The notes under the pieces were generated by a model. The model did not search any database. It saw only the letters and a program-made list of their open reading frames with translations, and had not been told where the DNA came from. Below are positions 24,240-36,300 of a DNA stretch of 64,000 nucleotides, in pieces. The number at the start of each line of letters is the position of its first letter. Position 1 is the first letter of the stretch. The DNA lies in assembly GCA_946699065.1 (NCBI GenBank), contig CAMPDV010000275.1, forward strand, positions 1-64,000, written 5' to 3'. Origin of the DNA: Loxodes magnus. Taxonomy: Eukaryota; Ciliophora; Karyorelictea; Loxodida; Loxodidae. A program made the position numbers and the translations under genes.

Positions 24240-27200
24240 TTTAGGAATGCCTCTAAAGAAACTAGCATATGCCTACGGTTAATAGATAAATTGATTAGAT
24301 ATAAAATGAATAAAGTGTTTCCCTTAGGCAACTTATACGAAATTTAACAAATACCTTATTTAAGAGACAATCTCTCTTTTATAAGTTGAGAACATACTAA
24401 TTTTTTTAAATGAACTTAGATTAAGCCATATTCCAACCTAATTCAATACACTCTACTTATGTGGTTAAGATTTTGATGAATTTAATCACATATTTATTAA
24501 ATTTTACTATTAGGACCTAAAAAAAAAAAAAATATGGAACTTAAAAATTTAAATCCTATTACCGCGCTCAAGTTAGTCTCAGGACAGCAAGAGATTGTGG
24601 TTAAGGGTTTGGATAAGGTTCACTCCTTATAACAACTAATATAACTATAAAACTAAAATAACCTAAATCAACTCATTGTTTTAACTTAATAATACTTTGA
24701 AACTTTTGATTTATAGCAGTCATAAATGTATTAGATCTACAAGAATATATTTGACTAAATTAGCAAAGATTACTTTCCGAAGAAAAATAACAAAGCAGAA
24801 CTTATATGTGGAATGAGATTGAACTTTAAGAAAAATATTATTATTTATTTCTTAAATGAAAAAGACCTTAAAAAATTTATTAATGATCATAAGAATATAG
24901 AAATATTAGATAGCCAATCTGGACTTAAACTCCTCTTTTAAATCTAAGAAAAAATCTATTTGAAAAACCTTAACTTAGATAAATATAAGATTACCATTTT
25001 ACCAACTTAGCCAATTAGCCTCCAGGATATTCTTATGATTTTTGATTAAATCCTAAATATCTAAATAGTTGAAATACAACTAGATAATGAAAAGCAGCAA
25101 GAATAAGATATAACAAAAATTAGAACTTTTACATTACTTGTTAAATTGGCATAAGAATAAATAAATAAACTTCCAAACATCATACAATACTTAGATATAA
25201 AACTAAAATTAAGACATAAAAAATAAATATGTTGTTTATTCTGTAATGAAGAAGGTCATCATTTTAAATACTGTAGCAAAATTATAGGATAAAAAATTTA
25301 AACATTAAAAAAATAAAGGAAAGGTAAAAACAAAACCTAGATTTTGGATATAAATATAAAAATTTAAGGCTTGGAATAATAACTAAAGATTAATATAGAA
25401 AATGAAACTAAAAACTAAAGCAATTAAGCTCAACAAACTGAAATAAATAAGTAGATATATGCCTCTTATAACTAAAATAATATTTAAATTGACGACATTT
25501 TAGAACCCAATTAAGCATAGTAAGATTTTCAATCTTAACTTAATCTTAAGAATCTGGAACTGCAGCTCAACTAAGAATCTTTTTATGCAGAAAGTTAAAA
25601 TACCATAAATCTAAGTAGATAATAGGAAAAGACTAAAAATTTTGGGTAAAAAGAGGATTAATAATTTATTATTTTGAATAATAACTCTTAAGAACCATAG
25701 AATATAGAAAGAAATAAAGCAAGTAGTATTTATAGCTGGGACTTAGAAACAAAATAAGCAAATAACCAAGAACAAAAATTCAATCTTGGAGTAGCAAATC
25801 ACCAAGAATAAATCTGAACTATTCTAAACTTTAATTATTATTATAAGAATAATTATATTAGTTATGCAATAAATAAGATTAATATCGTTATCAAGAGAAA
25901 TTAAATGAATAAATTTCTAATCAAATTAATATAGTTAAAAAATTAATTAGTGGAAAATTAATTCCAAATTGACAACTTAGAATATATAGAAACAAAACAA
26001 AATAAAAAAATATTAGCTATGGAAGAAAAAATTTAACAATTATTATAAATCCAAGATAACTATAAACTAAATAATGAATATCTAATTGAGGATCTAGATA
26101 ATTAAAATGGACTAAATGAACAATTAGAATAAGAGATTGAAAATTTAAATCTTAATTATGAAATAGAAATAGAACAGTATTTGAACAAAATAGTAAAAAT
26201 AAAATAATAAAAAAGTTAAATAAAATAGGAATTAAATGACAAAAATTTAGTAATAAAAAATGTTGAAAATAAACTAATATCAATACAATAAGAAAACCAA
26301 GCTTTAAAAATCTAAAAGTTAGACTTATATGAAAACTATTAAATTAAGATGAATCAGAATGAGGAAGAAACTTAATTTGCTATAAGAGCAAATGCAGAAA
26401 AAGATCATTAAATTAAAAGAAAAGAAATATTTATAGAATAATAAAAATAGAAGATAAACTATTTAGAAAATATCAACATTAACCTAAGGTAAAACCACTA
26501 GTAAAAACAAAAAATAAAATTTGATTTTAAGAATACCAAATAACAAAAACAAAAAATTAGCACTTTATTCTGTTATCTCTTGAACGAACAATAACAAACC
26601 AAAATATAGTAATTAGAAAATAGATCTTAATTACTTTAACAAAAATTTAATATTAAATAGCAAAATGATATAGAAATAGAGAAATACGATAAATACTAAA
26701 ATAAAATAAAATAAAAATAGATCTAAACCTACAAAAAAATTAAAATTGGAAACATTAAATCTCTTAAAGTCAATAATTAAACTTAAAAATTTGATGAAAA
26801 AACTGAAAATAATCAATAAGAAAAAAAGCATAATAAAAATTGATAATTGAAAAATACTAAAAAATTGGAAAAAAAAATTAAGAAATTTTAAAGAATAAGC
26901 TTAAACATGCCTTAAATAAATTACTAATAATAATGGTTAAAGATACATATAAATGATTAATTAAAAGCCTATGTGGAAGATACAAAAAAGAAAAAGCGAT
27001 ATATAGAAACATATATCGATTATAAGCTAGAAAAAATAATTCCATAAAAACAAGCATAATTTCATTTCTTGATGAAGTTAATAAAACAAAATAAAAAATT
27101 TCTAAGTATTTAAACAATTAATGATAAAATGACACTGTGTCTTTGTGCTGGCAAATTAAATGGTGGTATGTAATCATAAAATTATTCATATATTAGTCAA

Positions 27201-30200
27201 TAAAATTTAAGAACACAATATAACTAACAAAATAATCCTTAATGAATAATGAATTAAAATTAAGATTACTAAAAATATATTCACTTAAGAAACAATCTTA
27301 CTAAATTCGAAAAAATATAATACAACTACCTAGATGAATATTATTAACTTTTTCCCAATTTTGAATAATTTAATTAATTTAATTATAAACTAGATAATCC
27401 AAACATGTTCAGAGAAAATTTAAAAATGATTTAAAGAAAAGAAAAAATTTTAAAAATAGGATCGTTTAATATAGGTGGAGGATATTTCGACAAAAAAGAA
27501 ATAATATTTGAATTAATTAAGAAACATAATCTCAACATTATTCTATTATAAGAAACTTTTATTAAAAAAGAACCAAAAACCCTACATAAATCTTTTAATT
27601 AATTCTTCTTGCCAGGTCTTACTTAAAAAGCAGGTTTAATTTCTTTCTTTAAAAAGGACCTAGACGTTCAAGAAATATTACTTGAGGAAAATTTTAATAG
27701 GATCTAAGCATTTATTTTGGATGAAATTATAATAATAAATGTTTATCTTCCCACTAGTAATTATACTCAACAGTTCATAAATGATTGTTACTTAAACATA
27801 GGAAAAATAATATAATAAAATTAGAATAAACATTTCATTATTGCTGGAGACTTTAATGCGCACCTATATAATTATGATAATTAAACAGATACAGATCTCT
27901 AATTATTTAATTTTACATAAGCTAATGAACTCATAGATACAAATTAAAAATAAATTCCCACACATTAAATAAAATAAAACAAAAGACAATAAATCATTGA
28001 CTATATCTTCTTAGACTAGGACTTAGAGTAATCAACAAAATACATATTCACAGTAGATAAAGAAACAGGAGTTAATACTGACCATTATCTCTTAGTACTG
28101 AATATAATGCTAAAATAAATGACGGTTAATTTAAATGCAGAAAATTAGTAAATAAGAATGATATATAATCTAAATAAACTGTAAGACTAAGAAAAACTAT
28201 AATTATATAAAAACTAATTCCTTGGTGCTTATGATTTTTTTGAAAATAATATATAAAATTTGAAGTTATCGTTATAATACAGATTTATTAAAAATTTAAT
28301 CCACATTGCAGCTCTTGAGATACTTGATCAAAGACAGTAAAATCAGCCAAAACTGCCTTCATCTGTAGTGATATAAATGAATAAAGCCAGAAATGCAAGA
28401 ATATAATATATAAATAAATTAAACTAATTTAACCGTATGAATGATGAAGTCATCTAAATGAAATTAGAGGCAAAAAGGTAAAAGAAAAAATTCGTAAAAA
28501 TGAAGAATGCCATGTGAAAAAATATAAATGGATAAAAATAAATAAATTTGAACGGTAATAACCAGGAAATGGCTAAGCAAGCAAATAAAATTTTCAATCC
28601 TAAAAAAGCTCTAAATATGAATCTCAATTCAAATTAGACAGAATAATTTATTAAAAATTGAGAAAGTGTATTAAACTAATATAAAGATACTAATCAATAA
28701 GAAATACTTAAAGAAGTAATAAAAATAGATGAAATCTACAAACAAAATAAAATTCTTTAATAAAAAATAGCATAATCATGGAGTAAAATAATATACTAAG
28801 AAGTTGCTGATATAATAAGATACCTCCCAAATAATAAAGCTGCAGGTTTTGATTAAATACCAAATGAATTAATTAAATATGCAGGACATGAACTTTGAAA
28901 AATTTTAACAAAATTCTATCAAAACTGCTAACGCGATTAATTAATCCCTGCCGAACTAAATAAAATTAAAACAATAATGATCCATAAAAAAGATTCCAAA
29001 TATGATTGAAAAAATTATAGACCAATAGCAATTATAAATACAATCTAAAAAATATTCGACAAGATAATATCAAACCATATATATAAAGATGTAATTGAGT
29101 AAAACCAAATTAATAAAGACTAAAAAGGATTCATAAAGAAAATGCAAACTACAATAAACATATGACAAATATAATAGATAATGAATCATTATTAAGAAAG
29201 TAAGAAAAAAAAGGAAGAAAATGAATCGTTGATTTTTACCTTGATTGATATTGAGAAAATGTTTGATTCTATAAATCACTATTTACTTTTTAAATAACTA
29301 GAAAGATTTAAAATAGCCGATAACTTAATAAAAACATTGAAAAACATATATTCTCAAGTACAAATACACTTTTAACTAGAAGACTAAATCACTAGAAAAA
29401 TAGACTACAAAAATGGTATACTTTAAGGAAGCTCATCAGGACCTATACTAGCCATAATTTATTATGATATTGCTATGTAATACTTAGAATAATATAATAA
29501 ATTAGGATACAAGATAGGAAATACATAATACTCAAAATTAGCATGAGCTGACGATTTATTATTAGTCTCCAACAACGCTTAAAGAATGTAATAATTAATA
29601 GATCAAACTTAAAGAATATTCAATATAATAAAATTAAAAATAAACTTAATAAAAACCGAATGCATTAATATTAGTAAAGAGAAATAAGAGAACTAAAAAA
29701 AATTAGATTTGAAAATATAAGGGAAGCTAATTTAATAAAAGAAAACTGTTGAATATTTAGGATTCACAATTGATTAGAATAATTAATTAATTACACATAT
29801 ACAAAAAGTATAAAATAAATATTAGTAGGCCAAGTACTTATTTTAATAGAAATTTTACAGCAGATTTAATAAGACGATCCCAATTAATTTCAAAAATTTA
29901 TTCAGATTATTTATTCTACCTAAATTAGAATATGGTGCTGAAATAATTCCATATAGTATACAAACTGGAATAACAAAGGTGAAAAATTAAATACATGTAA
30001 GTTAACGATAAATTATAAGATAATATATGAAAATGCCATAAGCATCCTGAAATGAGTTACAACACATAGATTTTAACTGACTTGGATTTGAATAAATAAC
30101 TGCAAAAAGATATTTTAAATTCTATAGAAAACTAAATGACTTATATAATCAATAGTAATAATCTAAGAATAAAGATGAAAAGTTTATCCAATTATTCTAA

Positions 30201-31420
30201 ATAAGTTAAAAAAATAAGACTTAATAACAGAAATAAATTAAAAAAATGTAAAAGAAATTTAAAATAGATTTAAAAGCTTTATAAAATCTAAATATGATGT
30301 AATTCGATAAAAAAATTGATGTAAAAATTAAAGAACAATTTTTTAATTAAACAATTTAGAGAATAACAAAAACAACAAAAAAAAGAAAAAAAGAAATGAT
30401 CACAGCAAAAATTATAATAAAGTAATTCAAAAATGTAGAAAAATTCCCAATTATAACCTACTTTTTATTGAACAAAGAGAAAATGCAACCATCAAAATTA
30501 ATATTCAGACTGAGAACCTAACTACTTTTTTTTAGAAGTGATCTTCAAGAAAGACATATTCCTTAAGAATATGATTAATGCTTATGTCAAGAAAAAGAGA
30601 CATTCTAACACATATTCAAATGTAAATACTACCAAACAACTATAGATAATATTAAAACCTAAATAGATAAAATTATTAAAAGCAAAAATAAAGCGTAAAA
30701 TAATATAAACTAAGCAAATATTTATGAAAATATAGAACAAGAGCTCTTAGAATATAATTAAAACATAATAAATTAAATATTTTCCAAAAAAGACTATATG
30801 AATCAAATTGATAGAATAATAAAATCTACATGAAGCAGAATAAAATAAACATGAAAACAAATATATTCTTTCTAAAACTTAATGAAAATAAGACAAGTAA
30901 ATCTAATCTTAATGAGACAAGAAGAAATACTACAACATTTTCAAGAGTACTTAAAAGTAGAAGTGTATTGAGTTTAGACTTAAAACTTCAAAGCTATTAA
31001 GCAAACTATATTATTTTTAATTTAATTTAATTTAAACTATTAGGACTTTCTTTAGGAATTTATTAGATGTAAAATTATTAAAGAGAAAAATTATAAAAAA
31101 TTAATGTCGTGAGACTAAAATTAAATTAACCAAAACTATACTAAAAATCGAATTCCTAAAATGAAAAATTCATTAGCATTATTCATAAGAAATTACTTAA
31201 AAGGTGCATAGAGATTTTCAAATTTTAAAAAGATGATTAAATAAACTCTTAGATGAAGAAACCTTTGACTGGAGGTTATAAAAAGATGAATGAGAATAAG
31301 AAATTTGGTGATTATACACTTCTAGTTTAGCATAATTTGTGTGATTATTTTCAAATAATAATGCAATTATGTCACAATATTAATAAATTTAGAAACCCTT
31401 TTAGTTTATTATTATTATAA
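24240..31420 (+). mobile_element. LINE (APE-type non-LTR retrotransposon) that looks whole
   Basis: The element comprises a leader from about 24240, a single 6.4-kb reading frame (24534-30971) and an AT-rich 3' UTR to roughly 31420, whose end (GCAATTATGTCACAATATT) resembles the 3' ends of other LINE copies at 11.7 and 39.9 kb. Neither a clear poly-A tail nor target-site duplications could be fixed by eye, so the outer limits are approximate. Much longer and better preserved than the other LINE copies in the window. Confidence 0.75.
24534..30971 (+). CDS. LINE polyprotein: zinc knuckle, coiled coil, APE endonuclease, reverse transcriptase
   Basis: One frame of 2145 codons from ATG 24534 to TGA 30969-30971. 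A CCHC knuckle has C234, C237, H242 and C247. A long Gln/Asn/Lys-rich coiled-coil region fills about 270-950. The APE endonuclease has N979 (FNIGG), E1007 (LLQET), VYLPT, D1106 (GDFNAH) and D1183-H1184 (TDHY). The reverse transcriptase has NNKAAGFDQIP, WKNYRPIAI, D1572 and D1578 (DIEKMFD), ILQGSSSGP and AWADD with D1673-D1674. A C-terminal finger has C2016, C2018, H2026 and C2030. All expected catalytic residues are present. TGA must read as Trp in the NYRP and ADD blocks. In-frame TGAs also occur near 25820, 26844 and 27241, so separate ORF1 and ORF2 products remain possible. Confidence 0.85.
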
Positions 31421-31689
31421 CATATTTATGTGAATAACAGGATAATCAATAAAATTTACAGAACTAATGAAGATTTAAAAAGGAATAGCTTTTATATTAT
31501 TAAGGATTCTATCTCTTTATTTTTGAGGAAACTAAAGAAGTTAAGATAGAAATTTCAAAAGGAATAGCGATAGATCAAATAGTATGGAAAGTTTTAAGCA
31601 TCTGGAAATATTTTCATGATTCTTGCTAGTTAGATTCTAAAGGAATGTAATTTAGACATATTATAATTCTGAGGCTTTTTAGGTCTTTT

Positions 31690-32640
31690 TACAATATACT
31701 ATAAGAAAGAATTAATTTTCCTTAATCAACAATAGGCTCTCTTTTTAAGAATAACTGATAAAAAGGATATTAATATAGAAATTAAGTAGGGAGACTATCT
31801 GAATATTAAAAATAGATATTAATAATTAGGATTATAATATTAGCATTATTATTTTTACGAGATATGTTAAAGGTAAGATATAACATTAATTCTAAAAGTA
31901 GCTACTTAGAGACTAAAAAGGATGTCACTGAAAGGATTTTTATAGAATAATTAATGATTAAAGCAGTTCCTGTAAATTACCTATCAGAAATAAAATAAAT
32001 AGTAATTAATAGAAATAATTATTATATAAAAATTAAGAATCTAAAGCTATTACTTTCTCAAATACCTTTAAGATAGATATTATTTAATCGAGAACCCACA
32101 ATACATCTGCGAAGAGATTGATCTGTTTGAGTATATTTAGACTGGCGATGTTATATGGAGATGCGAGAATGGATAATAGCAAAATTGGATAATGCGATAT
32201 TAGAAGATTAAAACCTAGACCAAAACTTTATAAATTAATTTTTAAATACAAATTAGAATATATTGATATACAAATAGGAATTTTCCAAAGGATTTTGCTT
32301 TAAAGGATATTATAATTATTTTAGTTGGAAAAAAATTAATGATTTGAAAGTTCTGAGATTAAGGATAAAAAAATGAAAGATCCGAGAAGGATGAAGAGAA
32401 TAAGGGAGAGAAAGAAAAGCAAGTGGAAGAATAGAAGGAATAATTTGATAATAAAGATGATTTAGCACATGAAGAGGATAAAGATGAAAAAACGAAGAAG
32501 TGAAAAAATTTAAGCAACTTTAAAGCATCTTTAAGTGAAGAAAGCAATTCCAAAAAAGAAAATATGTCACAGAACTATTTTAATTAAATTAAAATTAAAA
32601 AAAGAGAAAGAAAAAGAAAAGATTAAAGATACACAAATAG
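31690..32640 (+). mobile_element. LINE ORF2 C-terminal fragment with acidic tail, degraded
   Basis: It begins near a STIGSLF-type block (about 31725, reading INNRLSF/STIGSLF depending on frame), which recurs at 40.75 kb (-) and 53.74 kb. Downstream it carries the acidic EKDEENKGEKEKQVEEQKEQ-like tract (about 32385-32490) and the final ATGTCACAGAACT end also seen at 17.44 kb. The finger region is present but frame-broken. The 5' part of the element is missing. Confidence 0.65.
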
Positions 32641-32946
32641 ATGAGCATTTTTAAATTTAATTTAAACTTATTTATATTAAAAAAAGCAAAAATATTAATT
32701 TTATAAATTTCTATTAATCAAATAGAAATCCAATTTTTATTTTAGACTTCAAAAATGAAACAATCCATTATTAATTCAAAACTATGGCATTTAAAAAATC
32801 CAATATCTATTTTGACTTAAAGTTTTAATGCTAATGATTAGGTTAGATATTAAATTTTACAAATTTTTTATTATATTATATTATATTTCATTATTAATTA
32901 TCATTAAATATAAATTAATATTATAAAGATTTTTATATCTACTTAT

Positions 32947-33358
32947 CATATAATTAAATTTGTACATAATTTTTCTTTTAACTAAGAAGAGATCACAAAA
33001 AATATTTTTAGTGTTTCAAATTTACTATTTCTAGTTTATTTTGTTCATATAAAATAGAAATTAAATCTAATTTTTTATATCTAAATAAAGCTTATATGAA
33101 GACTTTTTCCTCACGAGACCTCTTTCTTAATCATAAAATTTTTACATTTCTGTTATTAAAGAAAATTATGCAATTTTTAGTGATTTTAACGAAATCTCGA
33201 TTCTATTGATAATAGATGAATATTTTCTATCTTTCATTGATTCAATCTAAAATTTACAAGATATTTTGTATCATCAGTGAAAAATAAATATGTTTTGAAC
33301 CTACAAACTAAACTTCAAAGATACTTTACTCTTAAAATTTTTATAAATAATTTTATAT
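32947..33358. repeat. 0.4-kb dispersed direct repeat, copy 2
   Basis: Same sequence and orientation as 1-415 with scattered differences. It follows a LINE tail, which ends near 32640, after about 300 bases of AT-rich DNA. Confidence 0.8.
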
Positions 33359-35700
33359 AGTTCAAGTTGCTAAAAATTAAATAGTTAAGTCACTACTTTA
33401 ATTTATTTTTTTCAATTTTTTAATTTCTGAATTTACATAAAATTAGTAATTACTCTTGATAAATAATTTCATTTTTCTTTCTTGTAATTCACCATTTTCT
33501 TTTAATATCCTAAAAACTAGAATAATTAATTCTGTTCTAAAACTTTTAATTTTTTCAGAAATTATTTTCCTGTTTCTATTCTGCTATTTTCTTATCGTAC
33601 ATTAATTGCTCTAATGCGAATTAGTAAATAATAAAAGTAGACTCTAATATTCTTTCACTTTAATTATGTTCTAACTTAAATTATCTCTTTTATATTTTTG
33701 ATTACTCACTTTTATAATTTATTTAGATGATATTTTATTTTTTATCCATCATAATTTAAATTTATAAGCTTTTTCCTTCCTCAAGTAATAAACCTTTTAA
33801 CTTATAAGTTTAAATTATAGTTATGTATATTAATGAACTAACTGATATAAAAATAATAAATTTGTACTTAGACAAATAGAAAATTTTTTAAAGGATACTT
33901 TATCTTATAAAGGAATTTTATTTATAATGTCTTTGCTTTTTCAATTTTTTTGAGTTATTTTAATGAATAATTTTACTATTAGATTATCAATATTTTTTAA
34001 TTTACTTAATAAATATAAACATTAAAAATGTTTAATAATAAAAGATATTCCTAAATACAAAATATTATCACTTACTGATTTCTTATTTTTAATAATTCTC
34101 TCTATTTATGACTATAGTAGGTAGATATATTTTATATAATAATTAATAATATAATGCATATATATTTATTTTATAAATCAGATAAAAGATCTGAAACATT
34201 AACCTTTATTTCTATATTATTTGTTTATTTTTTTAATTTAACTACATTATTTATATATGTTTCGTTAACTCTCTATGCTAAAATTTTATGATTGCTTTTA
34301 ATTAAGAATTTCTTCTTATTTACTTAAATAGTTTTATAAAGATAAAAAAGGTAACTTTTTCTAACAATTGAATGATAATTTTTTTAATCTTATAATACTT
34401 TAATACTAACATAATTAAAAATGAATTGTTTATTTTATATATTTATTTTTAGTTTAAAATACTAAATTCTTTTTTAATTTACGAAGAACTTTTAAATCCT
34501 TTTTGCAAAATAAAAATATTTTATTCAAATTCCCTTTTAATTATAACTTAAAATTTTAATCCCTCAATTTAATAAATTTCAGTCAAATTATGTAATTATA
34601 GTAAAACTGAAAAATTTAATAACAAATACTAAAAAGAAATTAGCAAGAGTCTCTATTAATTTTTATAATTAAGAAATTGAGATAATTTACTATTATAATA
34701 TAGTTATCTACTAGTTTTAGAAACTTATTGCATTTAATTATTTTTTCTTTTCAATTTTATTTTTATCTTTAATAATTTAAAATAATTTTATAATTGATAG
34801 GATTTATAAACTAACTGATGCTAATTATTTGATTATGATACATTTTATTGAAATTAATTAAATAAGTAATTAGTTTATATTCAAATAAAGTATTATTAGT
34901 TTATCCATTTATTAATTGCATAATTAATTGTTTTTTTAAATTTAAATGCTCAGTTAAGTTTTTAAGTTCATTGATGACTGGGAATTCGAAAAAAATAAAA
35001 AAGGAATATTGACAGTAATTGTTTAAAGCATTCTAAATTATACTCTTAAAATTGAAAATTTAATAATGCATTTTAAAACTGAAAAAGGAAATAGTATAAT
35101 GTTAAATATTTTGAATCTCTAGCAAACAAAATATAAAAGAGTATAATTAACTGTTCATTTATAAAGAGAATAGTAAAGCTAATTAATTTTATTTAATAAT
35201 TATAATTAGTAAAATTACAAAAAATAATTGAAATCTAATAAAAATATAATAAACATTTATAATTATTTATTATTAATATATAGCACTATATTTTAGGTTA
35301 TTTCAGAATTTTAGCAAAAATTATTAAGCAGTAGAAAAAACTTTATATGTTTTATATATCTAAAAAATCATTTAATTTAGTTAAGAATTTTAAACAAAAC
35401 ACCCTGAAAGTTATGTAAAACAAAAATACCTAAATTTTGAGAAAAATTATAAAAACTTGATTTAAAAAGAGATTTAATGAAAATTATTATTCATTTTCTA
35501 ACGTATGCAAAACTTGTTATGAATTTTATTTTGGAGGAAACTAATAAATCCTTTAAAATATTTAAGCATCTATTCTTTTTAAATAGTTTATTTTTTATTT
35601 TTAATCGTCATAAAATGCTACTACAATCTTACACGATCTAAGTAATTTACATTCTAATCTAGTTTTTCCACTAGCACCCAGAATATAGAAAGGAAATGAT
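33359..35700. other. AT-rich spacer
   Basis: About 2.3 kb of extremely AT-rich sequence. I found no coding block, no RNA gene and no match to other parts of the window. Confidence 0.5.
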
Positions 35701-35722
35701 ACATATTTAAAGAGACTCATAA

Positions 35723-35940
35723 GGAATTAAATATATTTGCATTTATAAGGGAGGCCTGTTTGGTGGAGCATAAGATGGTTCAAAAATAAAAATAGAACAT
35801 ATTATCATAAATTAAATAGCTAGTAAATTAATAATTTTAAACAATTAAGAATATAATGCTTTTATTCATGGAGTTAATAATTAATCCTATTGTAATTATT
35901 ATTTACTAGCAACTTAACATAATAATCCTCTCAAAAGTAA
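35723..35940 (+). mobile_element. LINE endonuclease remnant with internal deletion
   Basis: The frame reads YICIYKGGLFGG and KIKIEHIIINQIASKL, then jumps to NNQEYNAFIHGVNNQSYCN and YYLLATQH. The first part matches the beginning of the endonuclease of the LINE at 36301 (SICIYESGLSGG, KINSIASK). The second part matches its end (EQKYNSFIHRANNKSFCN, YFLVTQH). The middle of the domain, about 140 codons with most catalytic residues, is missing. It lies about 350 bases upstream of the fuller copy, in the same orientation. Confidence 0.7.
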
Positions 35941-36300
35941 ATATGAAATTGACTAAAATTTAGATCTTTCTGCCAAATGTATAAATAATTACAAAAATCA
36001 AAAGGAATGTGATTCATTAATAAATTATTTCAATTTAATATCTCCCTAAATTTAGAAGTTTATTTGACGAGGTTCATGAAGACGTGGATAATATGAAATA
36101 AGTAATATTTAAGGAAGTAATGTAACAATTGATTAATAATTGAAATGAGGCACTATTGATAGAATTAAGAAAACAATAGCAATTGATACAAAATTATTAA
36201 AGAAATATACACCAAAAGTAATATACATTTTAATTCAATTTTTTCATCAACATTCAGAGCTTGAAAAAAAAAATTGATACAAATAGAAAATAATAAGTAA

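Noticed and set aside
26631-29279. Three hydrophobic minus-strand frames within 26.6-29.3 kb
   Set aside because: Antisense of the Asn/Lys-rich LINE polyprotein, whose catalytic motifs fix the coding strand.
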